64,000 bases of DNA from Flavobacterium sp. KJJ (GCF_000708595.2 NZ_JARP01000002.1:806001-870000); one strand, 5' to 3'; numbered from the stretch's first letter, positions 44,893 to 54,024 are shown. Notes: generated from the sequence alone by a model not told the origin. Made by a program: numbers and translations.

Positions 44893-46629
44893 ATGAAAAG
44901 AACACTTATAATAGCGCAGCTTTTGTTCACTATAGCTTCTTTTGGACAAGGTTTTTTACACAGAGACGGACAAAAGATTGTTGACGGAAATGGCAAAAAT
45001 ATTATATTAAGAGGTCTTGGTTTAGGCGGATGGATGGTGCAGGAAGGATATATGATGCAGACACAGCCTTTTGCAAGTCCGCAATATAAGATCAAGCAAA
45101 AAATTCAAGATGTTGTTGGAGAAGAGGGAACAAAAGAATTTTATGCAGCATACAAAGCAAACGGAATTACAAAACGAGATATCGATTCACTGGCAAAATG
45201 GGGTTTCAATTCGATTCGTTTACCTATGCATTACAATTTATATACACCATCAATTCAAGAAGAAAAAAATGGTGAAATTACTTGGATAGAAGAAGGTTTC
45301 ACAATGACAGATAATTTGCTTAAATGGTGTGCCGAAAATAAAATATACCTTATTTTAGATTTGCATGCAACTCCTGGAGGTCAAGGAAACGACGCTGCAA
45401 TATCTGATTATGACACTACAAAACCATCGCTTTGGGAAAGCGAAGCAAATCAGAAAAAAATGATTGCTCTATGGAAAAAACTGGCTTCTCGTTACAGAGA
45501 TAATCCTTGGATTGGTGCTTACGATATTATCAACGAACCAAACTGGAATTTTACCGGAACGAATAAAAATGGCTGTGATGAAAATTCAAACGGGCCTTTA
45601 AGAGATTTGATGGTTGCCATTACAAAGGCAATCCGCGAAGTCGATATTAACCATATGGTAGTTATCGAAGGAAATTGCTGGGGGAATAATTACAACGGAA
45701 TTTTTCCTTTATGGGATGAAAATATGGCGTTGAGTTTCCATAAATATTGGAATTACAACGACAAAGAATCGATTCAGAAAATGTTGGACTATAGAACACA
45801 ATACAATGTTCCGATTTGGCTGGGAGAAAGTGGAGAAAATTCTAATGTCTGGTTTAAAGATGCCTTGACATTGGTTGAAACTAACAATATTGGATGGGCT
45901 TTTTGGCCAATGAAAAAAATAGAAAATATTGCGGGTGTAACTTCGGTAACTAAAATTCCAGAATATGATGTTCTGCTGAAATACTGGAAAGATGGAGGTC
46001 AAAAACCAAATCCAGAATTTGCCAAAAAAACATTGATGAAAATGGCAGATAATTACAAAATGCAAAACGTAACGGTTAAGCCAGATGTTATCGATGCGAT
46101 GTTCAGACAAGTACAGACAAACGATACCAAACCATACAAAAACCATATAATTCCAGGAAAAATTATTGCCACTCAATATGATTTAGGAACAAACGGATTT
46201 GCTTATTCTGATAAAGATTTTGTGAATTATAAAGTGGCGACAGGAAACTTCGACCAATGGAACAAAGGAAATACAATGCGTAACGATGGTGTTGATATTT
46301 TGCCTTGCAAAGATGCTGGTTCTAACGGTTATCAAGTTTCATTTATAGAAGATGGAGAATGGCTGCAATTTACATCAGAAGTTAAGAAGCAAAACTCATA
46401 TAAGGTTGCCATTCGCTATTCAAGCGAAAAAGCGGAAGGCAAACTTCATTTAGAAACAGAAAATGGCAAAAAATCAGAAACAATCGTTCTTCCTGCAACT
46501 GGAGGAAATGATAAATGGGAGACCATTATTTTATCTGGAGTTGAGCTAAATGCAGGAACAAATAAAATCAAAGTAGTTTTCGAAAAAGGAGGCTTTAATT
46601 TGAATTATTTAGATTTTTTAAACAAGTAA
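44893..46629 (+). CDS. GH5 glycoside hydrolase with C-terminal CBM6-like domain
   Basis: A 578-residue secreted protein (LLFTIASFGQGFL). Residues about 22-350: clan GH-A catalytic domain with LRGLGLGGWMVQEGYM, DIINEPNWNF (acid/base Glu215) and WLGESGE (nucleophile Glu312), close to exo-beta-1,3-glucanase-type GH5. Residues about 430-578: CBM6-like beta-sandwich (IPGKIIATQYDLGTNGFAYSD, WLQFTSEVKK, LNYLDF). It should cut beta-1,3- or related beta-glucan. There is no type IX CTD, so secretion is by signal peptide. Confidence 0.9.
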   Translation: MKRTLIIAQLLFTIASFGQGFLHRDGQKIVDGNGKNIILRGLGLGGWMVQEGYMMQTQPFASPQYKIKQKIQDVVGEEGTKEFYAAYKANGITKRDIDSLAKWGFNSIRLPMHYNLYTPSIQEEKNGEITWIEEGFTMTDNLLKWCAENKIYLILDLHATPGGQGNDAAISDYDTTKPSLWESEANQKKMIALWKKLASRYRDNPWIGAYDIINEPNWNFTGTNKNGCDENSNGPLRDLMVAITKAIREVDINHMVVIEGNCWGNNYNGIFPLWDENMALSFHKYWNYNDKESIQKMLDYRTQYNVPIWLGESGENSNVWFKDALTLVETNNIGWAFWPMKKIENIAGVTSVTKIPEYDVLLKYWKDGGQKPNPEFAKKTLMKMADNYKMQNVTVKPDVIDAMFRQVQTNDTKPYKNHIIPGKIIATQYDLGTNGFAYSDKDFVNYKVATGNFDQWNKGNTMRNDGVDILPCKDAGSNGYQVSFIEDGEWLQFTSEVKKQNSYKVAIRYSSEKAEGKLHLETENGKKSETIVLPATGGNDKWETIILSGVELNAGTNKIKVVFEKGGFNLNYLDFLNK

Positions 46630-46652
46630 TTACAAACTCAAATTAATAAAAG

Positions 46653-47729
46653 ATGAAAATAAATAATCTCATAAACAAAGTAGGTGTTTTAACATTTATC
46701 TTATTGTTTGTATTTCAGTCTTGCAGCAGCAGTAATGATGCAGCAGATGAGACACCAGTAGTTGTTGCACCTTCAAATCTTTCTGTTCAGGTTGAAGTAA
46801 TTGGCAAGACAGCAGATAAACCAGATGGCGACGGAAGCGGAAAAATACATTTAACGATAACTGCTTCAAACGCAACTTCATATAAAGTTTTGATTGATAA
46901 TCAGCTTAAAGAAATTTTCACTGGTGATTTTACTTATGAATTTACAGCTTCGGGAACTAAAAATTATCCAATAATCGTTTCAGCTTATAACGGTGCGCAG
47001 TTTGTGAGTTCAACAACTTCTGTAAATGTTTTTGTTTCCAGAAAATTGCTTTGGGCAGATGAATTTGATGCTGATGGTGCCCCAAACACTTCAAAGTGGG
47101 GTTACAACACAGGAACCGGAGACGGCTGGGGGAATAACGAATTAGAATATTACACTACTCGACCAGAAAATGTAATTATCTCAAACGGAACCCTAAAAAT
47201 AAAAGCCATAAAAGAAGAATATTTAGGAAGCCATTATACTTCTGCAAGATTGCTTACAAAAGGAAAATTTTCTTTTAAATACGGTCGAGCCGAAGTTCGT
47301 GCAAAACTTCCAGTTGGTGGCGGTACTTGGCCAGCATTCTGGATGTTGGGCGATAACATTGATACTGCAGGCTGGCCTTTATGCGGTGAAGTTGATATAT
47401 TAGAATCGGTTGGGAATAACCCAAACGTAAATCATTCATCTTTACATTCGCCTGGGCGCTCAGGAAATACGCCAGATACTGCAACTACAACGGTTCCAAA
47501 TTCGGCAACAGAATTTCATGTTTATGCAGCAGATTGGAGTCCTGAAAGCATTAAGTTTTACGTAGATGATAAATTGTTTTATACCTATGCAAATGCTGCT
47601 TCAACTCCTTTTAATCAAAACTTTTTCCTGATTTTAAATTTGGCTATGGGAGGAAATTTTGGAGGAGCAGTCGATCCAAATTTTGCTAATGCAACTTTTG
47701 AAGTTGATTATGTGAGAGTGTATAATTAA
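46653..47729 (+). CDS. GH16 endo-beta-1,3-glucanase (laminarinase-like) lipoprotein
   Basis: A 358-residue lipoprotein (ILLFVFQSCSSSN). Residues about 45-130 are an Ig/PKD-like module; residues about 133-358 are GH16 with WADEFDADGAPNTSKW and the catalytic sequence GEVDILES (ExDxxE, with the beta-bulge form typical of GH16_3), and VDYVRVYN at the end. It should cleave internal beta-1,3 bonds of laminarin-like glucan at the surface. Confidence 0.93.
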   Translation: MKINNLINKVGVLTFILLFVFQSCSSSNDAADETPVVVAPSNLSVQVEVIGKTADKPDGDGSGKIHLTITASNATSYKVLIDNQLKEIFTGDFTYEFTASGTKNYPIIVSAYNGAQFVSSTTSVNVFVSRKLLWADEFDADGAPNTSKWGYNTGTGDGWGNNELEYYTTRPENVIISNGTLKIKAIKEEYLGSHYTSARLLTKGKFSFKYGRAEVRAKLPVGGGTWPAFWMLGDNIDTAGWPLCGEVDILESVGNNPNVNHSSLHSPGRSGNTPDTATTTVPNSATEFHVYAADWSPESIKFYVDDKLFYTYANAASTPFNQNFFLILNLAMGGNFGGAVDPNFANATFEVDYVRVYN

Positions 47730-47801
47730 CATAAGTTTTAAATTAATTTTTTCTTCTAAAGCTCATGAACAGCTAGCTTTACAGGAATAAAATTTTTAAA
47801 C

Positions 47802-48641
47802 ATGAAAAAGATAAATACAATTGTTTTAGTGGTAATGATGCTTTTGGTAAGTGGTTCATTTTATGGTCAAAATTTAAAAATTATGACCTATAACATTCGT
47901 TTGGATAATGCTTCTGACGGAGAAAATGCATGGCCTAACCGAAAAGAGTATTTTACATCTCAAATACAATTTTATAGTCCGGATATTTTTGGAGTTCAGG
48001 AAGCAACACCGCCCCAAGTTGATTATATCGCATCGGCTATGCCAAATTATAATAAATTTGGAATAGGAAGAGAAGAAGGCGCAACAGGAGAAGCTTGTAC
48101 GATTTATTATAAAAAAGATCGTTTTAAGGTAGAGAACTCTAATACATTTTGGCTCTCAGAAATACCAAATGTAGTTTCTAGAGGCTGGGATGCTGCTTGC
48201 AATAGAGTTTGTACATATGGACTTTTTACCGATTTAAAAACTAAAAAAACGTTTTGGGTTTTTAATCTGCATCTTGATCATATCGGCGAAGTAGCTAGAG
48301 TAAAAGGCGTACAGCTTGTTTTGAAAAAAATAAGCGAACTCAATTCGAAAAAATACCCAGCTTTTTTAATGGGAGATTTCAATTCTGAACCGAATACGTC
48401 ACAAATTGCTGAAATCAAAAAAGTGATGGACGACACCAGAGAAGTTTCGAAAGAAAAGCCTTTTGGGCCATCAGGAACTTTCAACGGTTTTAAACATAAT
48501 GAGCCAGTAACATTATTGATAGATTACATTTTTGTTTCTAAAAATAGCGGACTCAAAATTCAAAAACATGCAGTTCTAAGTGATTCTAAAGATTTAAAAT
48601 ATCCGTCGGATCATTTGCCTGTCTTAATAGAAATAGATTAA
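47802..48641 (+). CDS. Secreted endonuclease/exonuclease/phosphatase (EEP) fold protein
   Basis: A 279-residue protein with a signal peptide (LLVSGSFYGQ). EEP motifs: LKIMTYNIRLDNASDGENAWP, GVQEAT (catalytic Glu), NLHLDHIG, GDFNSEP, and SDHLPV. Members act on phosphodiesters of nucleic acid, inositol or lipids. In a glucan PUL, two bases before a GH30 gene, the role is unclear: it may remove phosphate or phosphodiester decorations, or digest nucleic acid of the biomass being eaten. Substrate is not deducible. Confidence 0.9.
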   Translation: MKKINTIVLVVMMLLVSGSFYGQNLKIMTYNIRLDNASDGENAWPNRKEYFTSQIQFYSPDIFGVQEATPPQVDYIASAMPNYNKFGIGREEGATGEACTIYYKKDRFKVENSNTFWLSEIPNVVSRGWDAACNRVCTYGLFTDLKTKKTFWVFNLHLDHIGEVARVKGVQLVLKKISELNSKKYPAFLMGDFNSEPNTSQIAEIKKVMDDTREVSKEKPFGPSGTFNGFKHNEPVTLLIDYIFVSKNSGLKIQKHAVLSDSKDLKYPSDHLPVLIEID

Positions 48642-48643
48642 AA

Positions 48644-50068
48644 ATGAAAAACAGCAGCAAAAAACTTCAAATTTTACTTTTACTGCCACTTATTGCAGTT
48701 CAAATAAAATGTGGATCTTCAAAAACTACAGTATCCAATTCTGGTAAAGCAGCATCTTGGATTACGACTGTAGACGAAACATCAAAATTGCAAAAACAAA
48801 ACGATTTGGTTTTTAATTCAGAAACCAATTCAAACCCAACTATTTCAGTAGACGCTTCCCAGAAATTCCAAACCATTGAAGGTTTTGGATTTTCATTAAC
48901 TGGAGGAAGCGCACAAGCCATTTTAAAGTTAGATAAAACTAAAAAAGAAGCCCTGCTTCAAGAATTGTTTTCTAGAAAAAATGATGCAATTGGGTTGAGC
49001 TATTTGCGAATTAGTATTGGTGCATCTGATTTGAATGAAAAAGTTTTTTCGTATGACGACATGCCAGAAGGCCAAACCGATTTAAAACTTGAACATTTTA
49101 ATCTTGGTCCGGATTTAAAAGATGTCGTGCCGCTTTTAAAAGAGATTTTGGCAATAAATCCAAAAATAAAAATCATGGGTTCTCCTTGGTCGCCTCCTGT
49201 TTGGATGAAAGACAACGGAAGCTCAAAAGGAGGAAGCTTACAGCCTAAATATTATCAGGTTTATGCAGAATACTTTGTGAAATATATTCAGGCAATGAAA
49301 GCGCAAGGAATTATAGTTGATGCTATAACACCTCAAAATGAACCTTTGCATCCAGGAAACAATCCTAGTTTGTTAATGCTTGCAGAACAGCAGGCAGATT
49401 TTATAGGGAATCATTTAGGGCCCGCTTTCGCGAAAGCAAATATCAAAACCAAAATCGTGGTTTACGATCACAATTGCAACAAACCCGAATATCCGTTGAC
49501 TATTTTAAAAGATGCAAAAGCGAATCCGTTTGTTGCGGGTTCAGCATTCCATTTATATGAAGGAGATATTAGTGCATTGACAACAGTTCACGATGCATTT
49601 CCTAATAAAGATTTATATTTTACAGAACAATATACAGGTTCAGGAAGCAGTTTTGCTGATGATTTGAAATGGAGCGTGAAAAATGTGGTAATTGGTTCTA
49701 TGCGCAACTGGAGTGTAAATGCGCTTTCATGGGGATTGGCTAATGATGAGTATTATAAACCTTTTACGCCGGGCGGCTGCTCGACTTGTAAAGGCGCTTT
49801 AATGATTGATCAAAATCAGAATATTAAGAGAGAAGTGGGTTATTATATTATTGGTCACGCTTCGAAGTTTGTTCCTGAAGGATCAGTTAGAATTGGAAGT
49901 AATATTAGCGGAAATCTTTATAATGTCGCTTTCAAAACGCCATCAGGACAAATTGTTCTAATTGTAGAAAATGACGACACTGCAGCACAAACATTCAATA
50001 TCAAATACAATCAAAAACAAATTTCAACTACTTTAAATGCAGGTGCAGTAGCAACTTACGTTTGGTAA
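48644..50068 (+). CDS. GH30-family glycoside hydrolase lipoprotein (copy B2), beta-1,6-glucanase-like
   Basis: A 474-residue lipoprotein (LIAVQIKCGSSK). Acid/base Glu233 in TPQNEPLHPGNNPSLLM and nucleophile Glu328 in LYFTEQYTGSG. It parallels copy B1 through the whole catalytic domain (ISYLRISIGASDLN, PWS.P.WMKD, YDHNC, GGCS.CKGAL). Starts two bases after the EEP gene, so the two are coupled. Likely beta-1,6-glucanase at the surface. Confidence 0.9.
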   Translation: MKNSSKKLQILLLLPLIAVQIKCGSSKTTVSNSGKAASWITTVDETSKLQKQNDLVFNSETNSNPTISVDASQKFQTIEGFGFSLTGGSAQAILKLDKTKKEALLQELFSRKNDAIGLSYLRISIGASDLNEKVFSYDDMPEGQTDLKLEHFNLGPDLKDVVPLLKEILAINPKIKIMGSPWSPPVWMKDNGSSKGGSLQPKYYQVYAEYFVKYIQAMKAQGIIVDAITPQNEPLHPGNNPSLLMLAEQQADFIGNHLGPAFAKANIKTKIVVYDHNCNKPEYPLTILKDAKANPFVAGSAFHLYEGDISALTTVHDAFPNKDLYFTEQYTGSGSSFADDLKWSVKNVVIGSMRNWSVNALSWGLANDEYYKPFTPGGCSTCKGALMIDQNQNIKREVGYYIIGHASKFVPEGSVRIGSNISGNLYNVAFKTPSGQIVLIVENDDTAAQTFNIKYNQKQISTTLNAGAVATYVW

Positions 50069-50082
50069 TCAAAATTAATTAA

Positions 50083-52308
50083 ATGAAAAAAATAACAACA
50101 TTTGCCTTGTTTATGGTCACGTTTTTTGCGGCCGCACAGCAAGAAACTATCGATCAGAAAGTAAATGCTTTATTGAAGAAAATGACTATTGAAGAAAAAA
50201 TTGGTCAGTTAAATCAATACACAGGCGATAATTCAGCAACGGGTCCAATTACAATAAATCCAAATAAACAAGCGGAGATAAAAGCTGGTTTAGTAGGTTC
50301 GATGCTAAATATCATCGGAACAAAATATACCAGACAATATCAGGAATTGGCGATGCAGTCACGTCTTAAAATACCGTTGTTGTTTGGCCAAGATGTTATT
50401 CATGGTTATAAAACAACATTTCCAATTCCGTTAGCTGAGGCAGCGAGCTGGGATTTACCAGCAATTGAATTGGCTGCTAGAGTTGCGGCTACAGAAGCTT
50501 CTGCAAGCGGTATTCACTGGACATTTGCACCAATGGTTGATATTGGCCGCGACCCGCGTTGGGGACGCGTAATGGAAGGCGCTGGAGAAGATACTTATTT
50601 AGGATCTAAAATTGCTTACGCTCGAGTAAAAGGTTTTCAAGGAAATAAACTGGGAGATTTAAACTCTGTTATGGCTTGTGTCAAACACTTTGCAGCTTAC
50701 GGAGCAGGAGTGGGTGGAAGAGATTATAACTCTGTTGATATGAGTGAAAGAATGCTTTTAGAAACGTATTTGCCTCCTTTTAAAGCAGCTTTAGATGCCG
50801 GTGCAGCAACTTTTATGAATTCATTTAATGATTTAAACGGAATTCCGGCTACTGCAAATGCACATTTACAGCGCGATATCTTAAAAGTCAAATGGAACTT
50901 TCAAGGTTTCGTAGTTTCAGATTGGGGTTCTATCGGAGAAATGGTCGCTCATGGTTACTCAAAAGATCTTAAAGAAGCAGCTTATGCAGCCATTACTGCC
51001 GGAAGTGATATGGATATGGAAAGTAATGCTTACCGATATAATTTAGCTGCATTGGTTAAAGAAGGAAGAGTTTCCATCGATTTAATTGATGATGCTGTGA
51101 AACGTATTTTGCGTAAAAAATATGAGTTAGGCTTATTCGAAGATCCTTACAGATATTCAGATGATAAAAGAGCTGAAAAAGCCTTGAGTAATCCTGAAAA
51201 TAGGAAAGCAGCACTTGAAGTTGCTGAAAAAAGTATCGTTTTACTGAAAAATGAAAACCAAACTTTACCACTTTCTAAAAACTTGAAAACGATTGCTTTC
51301 ATTGGGCCAATGGTGAAAGAATACAAAGCCAATATGGGTTTTTGGTCTGTAGAATTACCAGATGTAAATTACGATAAATGGGTCGTTTCTCAATGGGATG
51401 GTTTGCAAAACAAAGTGGGAAAAAACACCAAATTGCTTTACGCAAAAGGCTGTGAAGTTGATGGCGATAATAAAGATGGTTTTGCCGAAGCAGTTGCAAC
51501 AGCAAAACAAGCTGATGTTGTTATTTTGAGTATTGGAGAAAGACGCGACATGAGCGGTGAAGCAAAAAGCCGAAGCAATCTTGGTTTGCCAGGCGTTCAG
51601 GAAGATTTAGTAAAAGCAATTCATGCAACAGGAAAACCAGTTGTGGTTTTAGTAAATGCAGGAAGACCGCTTATTTTTAATTGGACAGCAGATAACGTTC
51701 CTGCAATCGTATATACTTGGTGGTTAGGAACTGAAGCTGGAAATGCAATCGCAAATGTTTTATTTGGAGATTATAATCCGTCAGGGAAATTGCCAATGAC
51801 TTTTCCTAGGGAAGTGGGTCAAGTACCAATTTATTACAATCATTTTAGTACAGGAAGACCAGCCAAAGATGAAGATTCAAAAAATTATGTTTCAGCTTAT
51901 ATTGATTTAAAGAACTCACCTAAATTTCCTTTCGGATATGGTTTGAGTTATACCAAATTCGAGTATTCAGGTTTGAAGCTTTCTTCAGCAAAAATGAAAA
52001 GTAATGAAACAATTAAAGTTTCTTTTCAATTATCAAATGTTGGAAAAGTGGCTGGTGAAGAAGTGGTGCAATTGTATTTAAAAGATAAATTTGGATCTGT
52101 AGTTCGTCCGGTTTTAGAATTGAGAGATTTTCAAAAAGTAAAATTAAATGCTGGAGAAACAAAAACTATAGAATTTACAATCGATAAAGAAAAACTTTCT
52201 TTCTACAATAATAAATTAGAATGGACAGCTGAACCAGGAGAATTCGAATTAATGATTGGAGCTTCGTCAGCAGATATTAAATTAAAAATGGGGTTTGAAT
52301 TAGAGTAA
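50083..52308 (+). CDS. bglX: GH3 beta-glucosidase
   Basis: A 741-residue periplasmic enzyme (signal peptide to FFAAAQQ). GH3 N-terminal barrel to about 370, with FGQDVIHGYKTTFPIPLAEA, WTFAPMVDIGRDPRWGRVMEGAGEDTYLG (split) and nucleophile Asp280 in VVSDWGS. Then the C-terminal GH3 domain and a fibronectin III-like domain ending near residue 735. It releases glucose from beta-linked oligosaccharides after import. Last gene of the PUL; it sits 15 bases after GH30 copy B2. Symbol by similarity to E. coli BglX. Confidence 0.93.
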   Translation: MKKITTFALFMVTFFAAAQQETIDQKVNALLKKMTIEEKIGQLNQYTGDNSATGPITINPNKQAEIKAGLVGSMLNIIGTKYTRQYQELAMQSRLKIPLLFGQDVIHGYKTTFPIPLAEAASWDLPAIELAARVAATEASASGIHWTFAPMVDIGRDPRWGRVMEGAGEDTYLGSKIAYARVKGFQGNKLGDLNSVMACVKHFAAYGAGVGGRDYNSVDMSERMLLETYLPPFKAALDAGAATFMNSFNDLNGIPATANAHLQRDILKVKWNFQGFVVSDWGSIGEMVAHGYSKDLKEAAYAAITAGSDMDMESNAYRYNLAALVKEGRVSIDLIDDAVKRILRKKYELGLFEDPYRYSDDKRAEKALSNPENRKAALEVAEKSIVLLKNENQTLPLSKNLKTIAFIGPMVKEYKANMGFWSVELPDVNYDKWVVSQWDGLQNKVGKNTKLLYAKGCEVDGDNKDGFAEAVATAKQADVVILSIGERRDMSGEAKSRSNLGLPGVQEDLVKAIHATGKPVVVLVNAGRPLIFNWTADNVPAIVYTWWLGTEAGNAIANVLFGDYNPSGKLPMTFPREVGQVPIYYNHFSTGRPAKDEDSKNYVSAYIDLKNSPKFPFGYGLSYTKFEYSGLKLSSAKMKSNETIKVSFQLSNVGKVAGEEVVQLYLKDKFGSVVRPVLELRDFQKVKLNAGETKTIEFTIDKEKLSFYNNKLEWTAEPGEFELMIGASSADIKLKMGFELE

Positions 52309-52329
52309 TAACAAATTTAAAATTCAAAT

Positions 52330-52400
52330 TTGGCGTTATGGATTTTATAAATGGGTTTTGAATTATTTCAGAACTGTATTTATAAAATCCATAGCGCCAA
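52330..52400. repeat. 23-bp inverted repeat over the end of the small hypothetical gene
   Basis: The left arm (52330-52352, starting TTGGCGTTATGG) and right arm (52378-52400, ending CATAGCGCCAA) are complementary at 22 of 23 positions with a 25-base loop. The right arm lies within the last codons of the 85-residue minus-strand gene. It may end transcripts of both convergent genes, or be a snap-back duplication. Confidence 0.6.
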
Positions 52401-52620
52401 TTCCTTTATATGATGCATATAACGCCTTGTCAAATGCTTCGCGTTTTGCTTTTTTATCCTTTGCCTCAGTCTCAACAATCATTTGGTTGAAAATTTTTTC
52501 TTGCTCTTGACTGTATTTTATAGATTCTTCTAATAGATATGTTTTCGAAACAAATCCGAATGATGTCCAGATTTTATTTCTTATTTTTTTGTTGATATTT
52601 TTTAACGGATTGGTATTCAT
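52363..52620 (-). CDS. Hypothetical 85-residue protein
   Basis: Small, charged, mostly helical protein (MNTNPLKNINKKIRNKIW, KYSQEQEKIFNQMIVETEAKDKKAKREAFDKAL). No signal peptide or membrane segment, no family recognised. It is convergent to the PUL end and its last codons are part of a long inverted repeat. I see no functional clue. Confidence 0.6.
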   Translation of the reverse strand: MNTNPLKNINKKIRNKIWTSFGFVSKTYLLEESIKYSQEQEKIFNQMIVETEAKDKKAKREAFDKALYASYKGIGAMDFINTVLK

Positions 52621-52656
52621 ATCTCTTGCATTGGCTTTCTTATGTATCTAAAAAAG

Positions 52657-52682
52657 AATAACATGTTTTTTAATGTGTTATT
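52657..52682. promoter_or_regulatory. Inverted repeat in the gap before the Nudix regulator
   Basis: AATAACA (52657-52663) and TGTTATT (52676-52682), perfect 7-base arms with a 12-base loop. Possible operator in the 245-base gap between the divergent hypothetical and Nudix genes. No gene is seen in that gap. Confidence 0.3.
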
Positions 52683-52865
52683 ATGACGCAATGTACTTAT
52701 TTTTTTTAAATTGCACTTAAATTTTAAGTTAAAATTGTAATTCATACACTTCTTTTAGAGTATTTCTCTTTAGAGATATTAAGGCAAAAGTGATTTGGTT
52801 TTAAGAAAATGAACTAAATTGGCAGATTATTCGAGATAAAAAAGTTGTATTAAATTGAAATTAGA

Positions 52866-53621
52866 ATGTTAAGAGACATTATAGAAAATAATCAAAATTA
52901 TCAGCCCGGACTTTCTATTGACTGTGTGATTTTTGGTTTTCATGATAATCAGCTTAAAGTTTTGTTGATTAAAATTCCAAACAGTCAAACATGGTCCCTG
53001 CCCGGCGGATTTATTCCGATAGATCAGGATATTGATACTGCGGCCGTTACAGTTCTAAACGAACGAACTGGAGTTGAAGGTATCTTTTTAAGACAATTTG
53101 CGACTTTTGGAAAAATAAAACGAAACGATCAGCATTTTGGAAAAGAAGTACTCAAATATCTGAAAATTGACGAAGAAAAAGGCAAATGGCTCACACAGCG
53201 ATTTGTTACCATTGGTTATTATGCTTTAGTCGACTTTTTGAAAACCATTCCGAAACCAGCAAATAAAGATGAGGTGATAGAATGGATTGATCATAAAGAA
53301 GTGCCAGCACTTATTTTAGATCACAAAGAAATTCTAGGCAAAGCTTTAGACACTTTAAGAATTGAATTGAATTTAATGCCTATTGGCTATAATTTGCTGC
53401 CGGAAAAATTTACGATTCCGGAACTTCAGAAATTGTACGAAACTATTTTAGATAAAAAACTGGACAGAAGAAACTTTCTCCGAAAAATCACCAACATCGG
53501 AATCCTGACAAAACTCGACGAAAAGAAAAGCAATGTTGCCCATAAAGCACCCAATTTATATTCGTTTGATAAAGATAAATATGAAGAAGTCCTTAAAAAT
53601 GGCTTGAATCAAGGATGGTAA
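52866..53621 (+). CDS. NrtR-like Nudix-fold transcriptional regulator
   Basis: A 251-residue protein. Residues about 15-150: Nudix fold (SIDCVIFGFHDNQLKVLLIK, TWSLPGGFIPIDQ). The Nudix box is degenerate: ...AAVTVLNERTGVEG lacks the REUxEE catalytic residues. Residues about 160-251: winged-helix domain (TIPELQKLYETILDKKLDRRNFLRKI), the layout of NrtR/AraR-type sugar or NAD regulators. It probably binds a sugar phosphate or nucleotide-sugar rather than hydrolysing it. It lies just after the PUL, but it faces away and a link is speculative. Confidence 0.86.
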   Translation: MLRDIIENNQNYQPGLSIDCVIFGFHDNQLKVLLIKIPNSQTWSLPGGFIPIDQDIDTAAVTVLNERTGVEGIFLRQFATFGKIKRNDQHFGKEVLKYLKIDEEKGKWLTQRFVTIGYYALVDFLKTIPKPANKDEVIEWIDHKEVPALILDHKEILGKALDTLRIELNLMPIGYNLLPEKFTIPELQKLYETILDKKLDRRNFLRKITNIGILTKLDEKKSNVAHKAPNLYSFDKDKYEEVLKNGLNQGW

Positions 53622-53649
53622 AATTTAAGTTTAATTTAAATTAGCAATT

Positions 53650-53967
53650 ATGGTGTCTAGTGAAACATTCAGAAAATTAGTGATGTCTTTTCCAGATGCA
53701 ACCGAAGAACCTCATTTTGAGAAAACTTCTTTTCGTGTCAACAAGAAAATCTTCGCGAGTTTTGATGAAAAAAACAATCAAGCTGTTTTAAAATTAAACG
53801 AAATCGATCAATCTGTTTTTTGTGCATCAAGCGAAATGATTTTTTATCCAATTCCGAATAAGTGGGGAAAACAAGGCTGGACCATTGTTGAACTTTCAAA
53901 AGTAAGACCAGAAATGTTTGAAGATGCTTTGATACGATCTTATGAAAATGTTATAGCTAAAAAGTAA
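53650..53967 (+). CDS. MmcQ/YjbR family protein
   Basis: A 105-residue protein of the MmcQ/YjbR family: ETFRKLVMSFPDATEEPHFEKTSFRV, WGKQGWTIVELSKVRPEMFEDALI. The fold resembles a DNA-binding type, but no function is fixed. It lies 28 bases after the Nudix regulator on the same strand, and may be cotranscribed. A hairpin follows. Confidence 0.85.
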   Translation: MVSSETFRKLVMSFPDATEEPHFEKTSFRVNKKIFASFDEKNNQAVLKLNEIDQSVFCASSEMIFYPIPNKWGKQGWTIVELSKVRPEMFEDALIRSYENVIAKK

Positions 53968-53979
53968 TATTCGAAATAC

Positions 53980-54012
53980 AAACCTAACAGGTTTTTAAAA
54001 CCTGTTAGGTTT
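53980..54012. repeat. Dispersed AACCTAACAGG hairpin, also a terminator
   Basis: AAACCTAACAGGTTT (53980-53994) / AAACCTGTTAGGTTT (53998-54012), perfect 15-base arms. Sits between the convergent MmcQ and alkB genes and can serve both. A type of hairpin I recognise in many Bacteroidota genomes. Confidence 0.7.
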
Positions 54013-54024
54013 CGAAACTAAATT

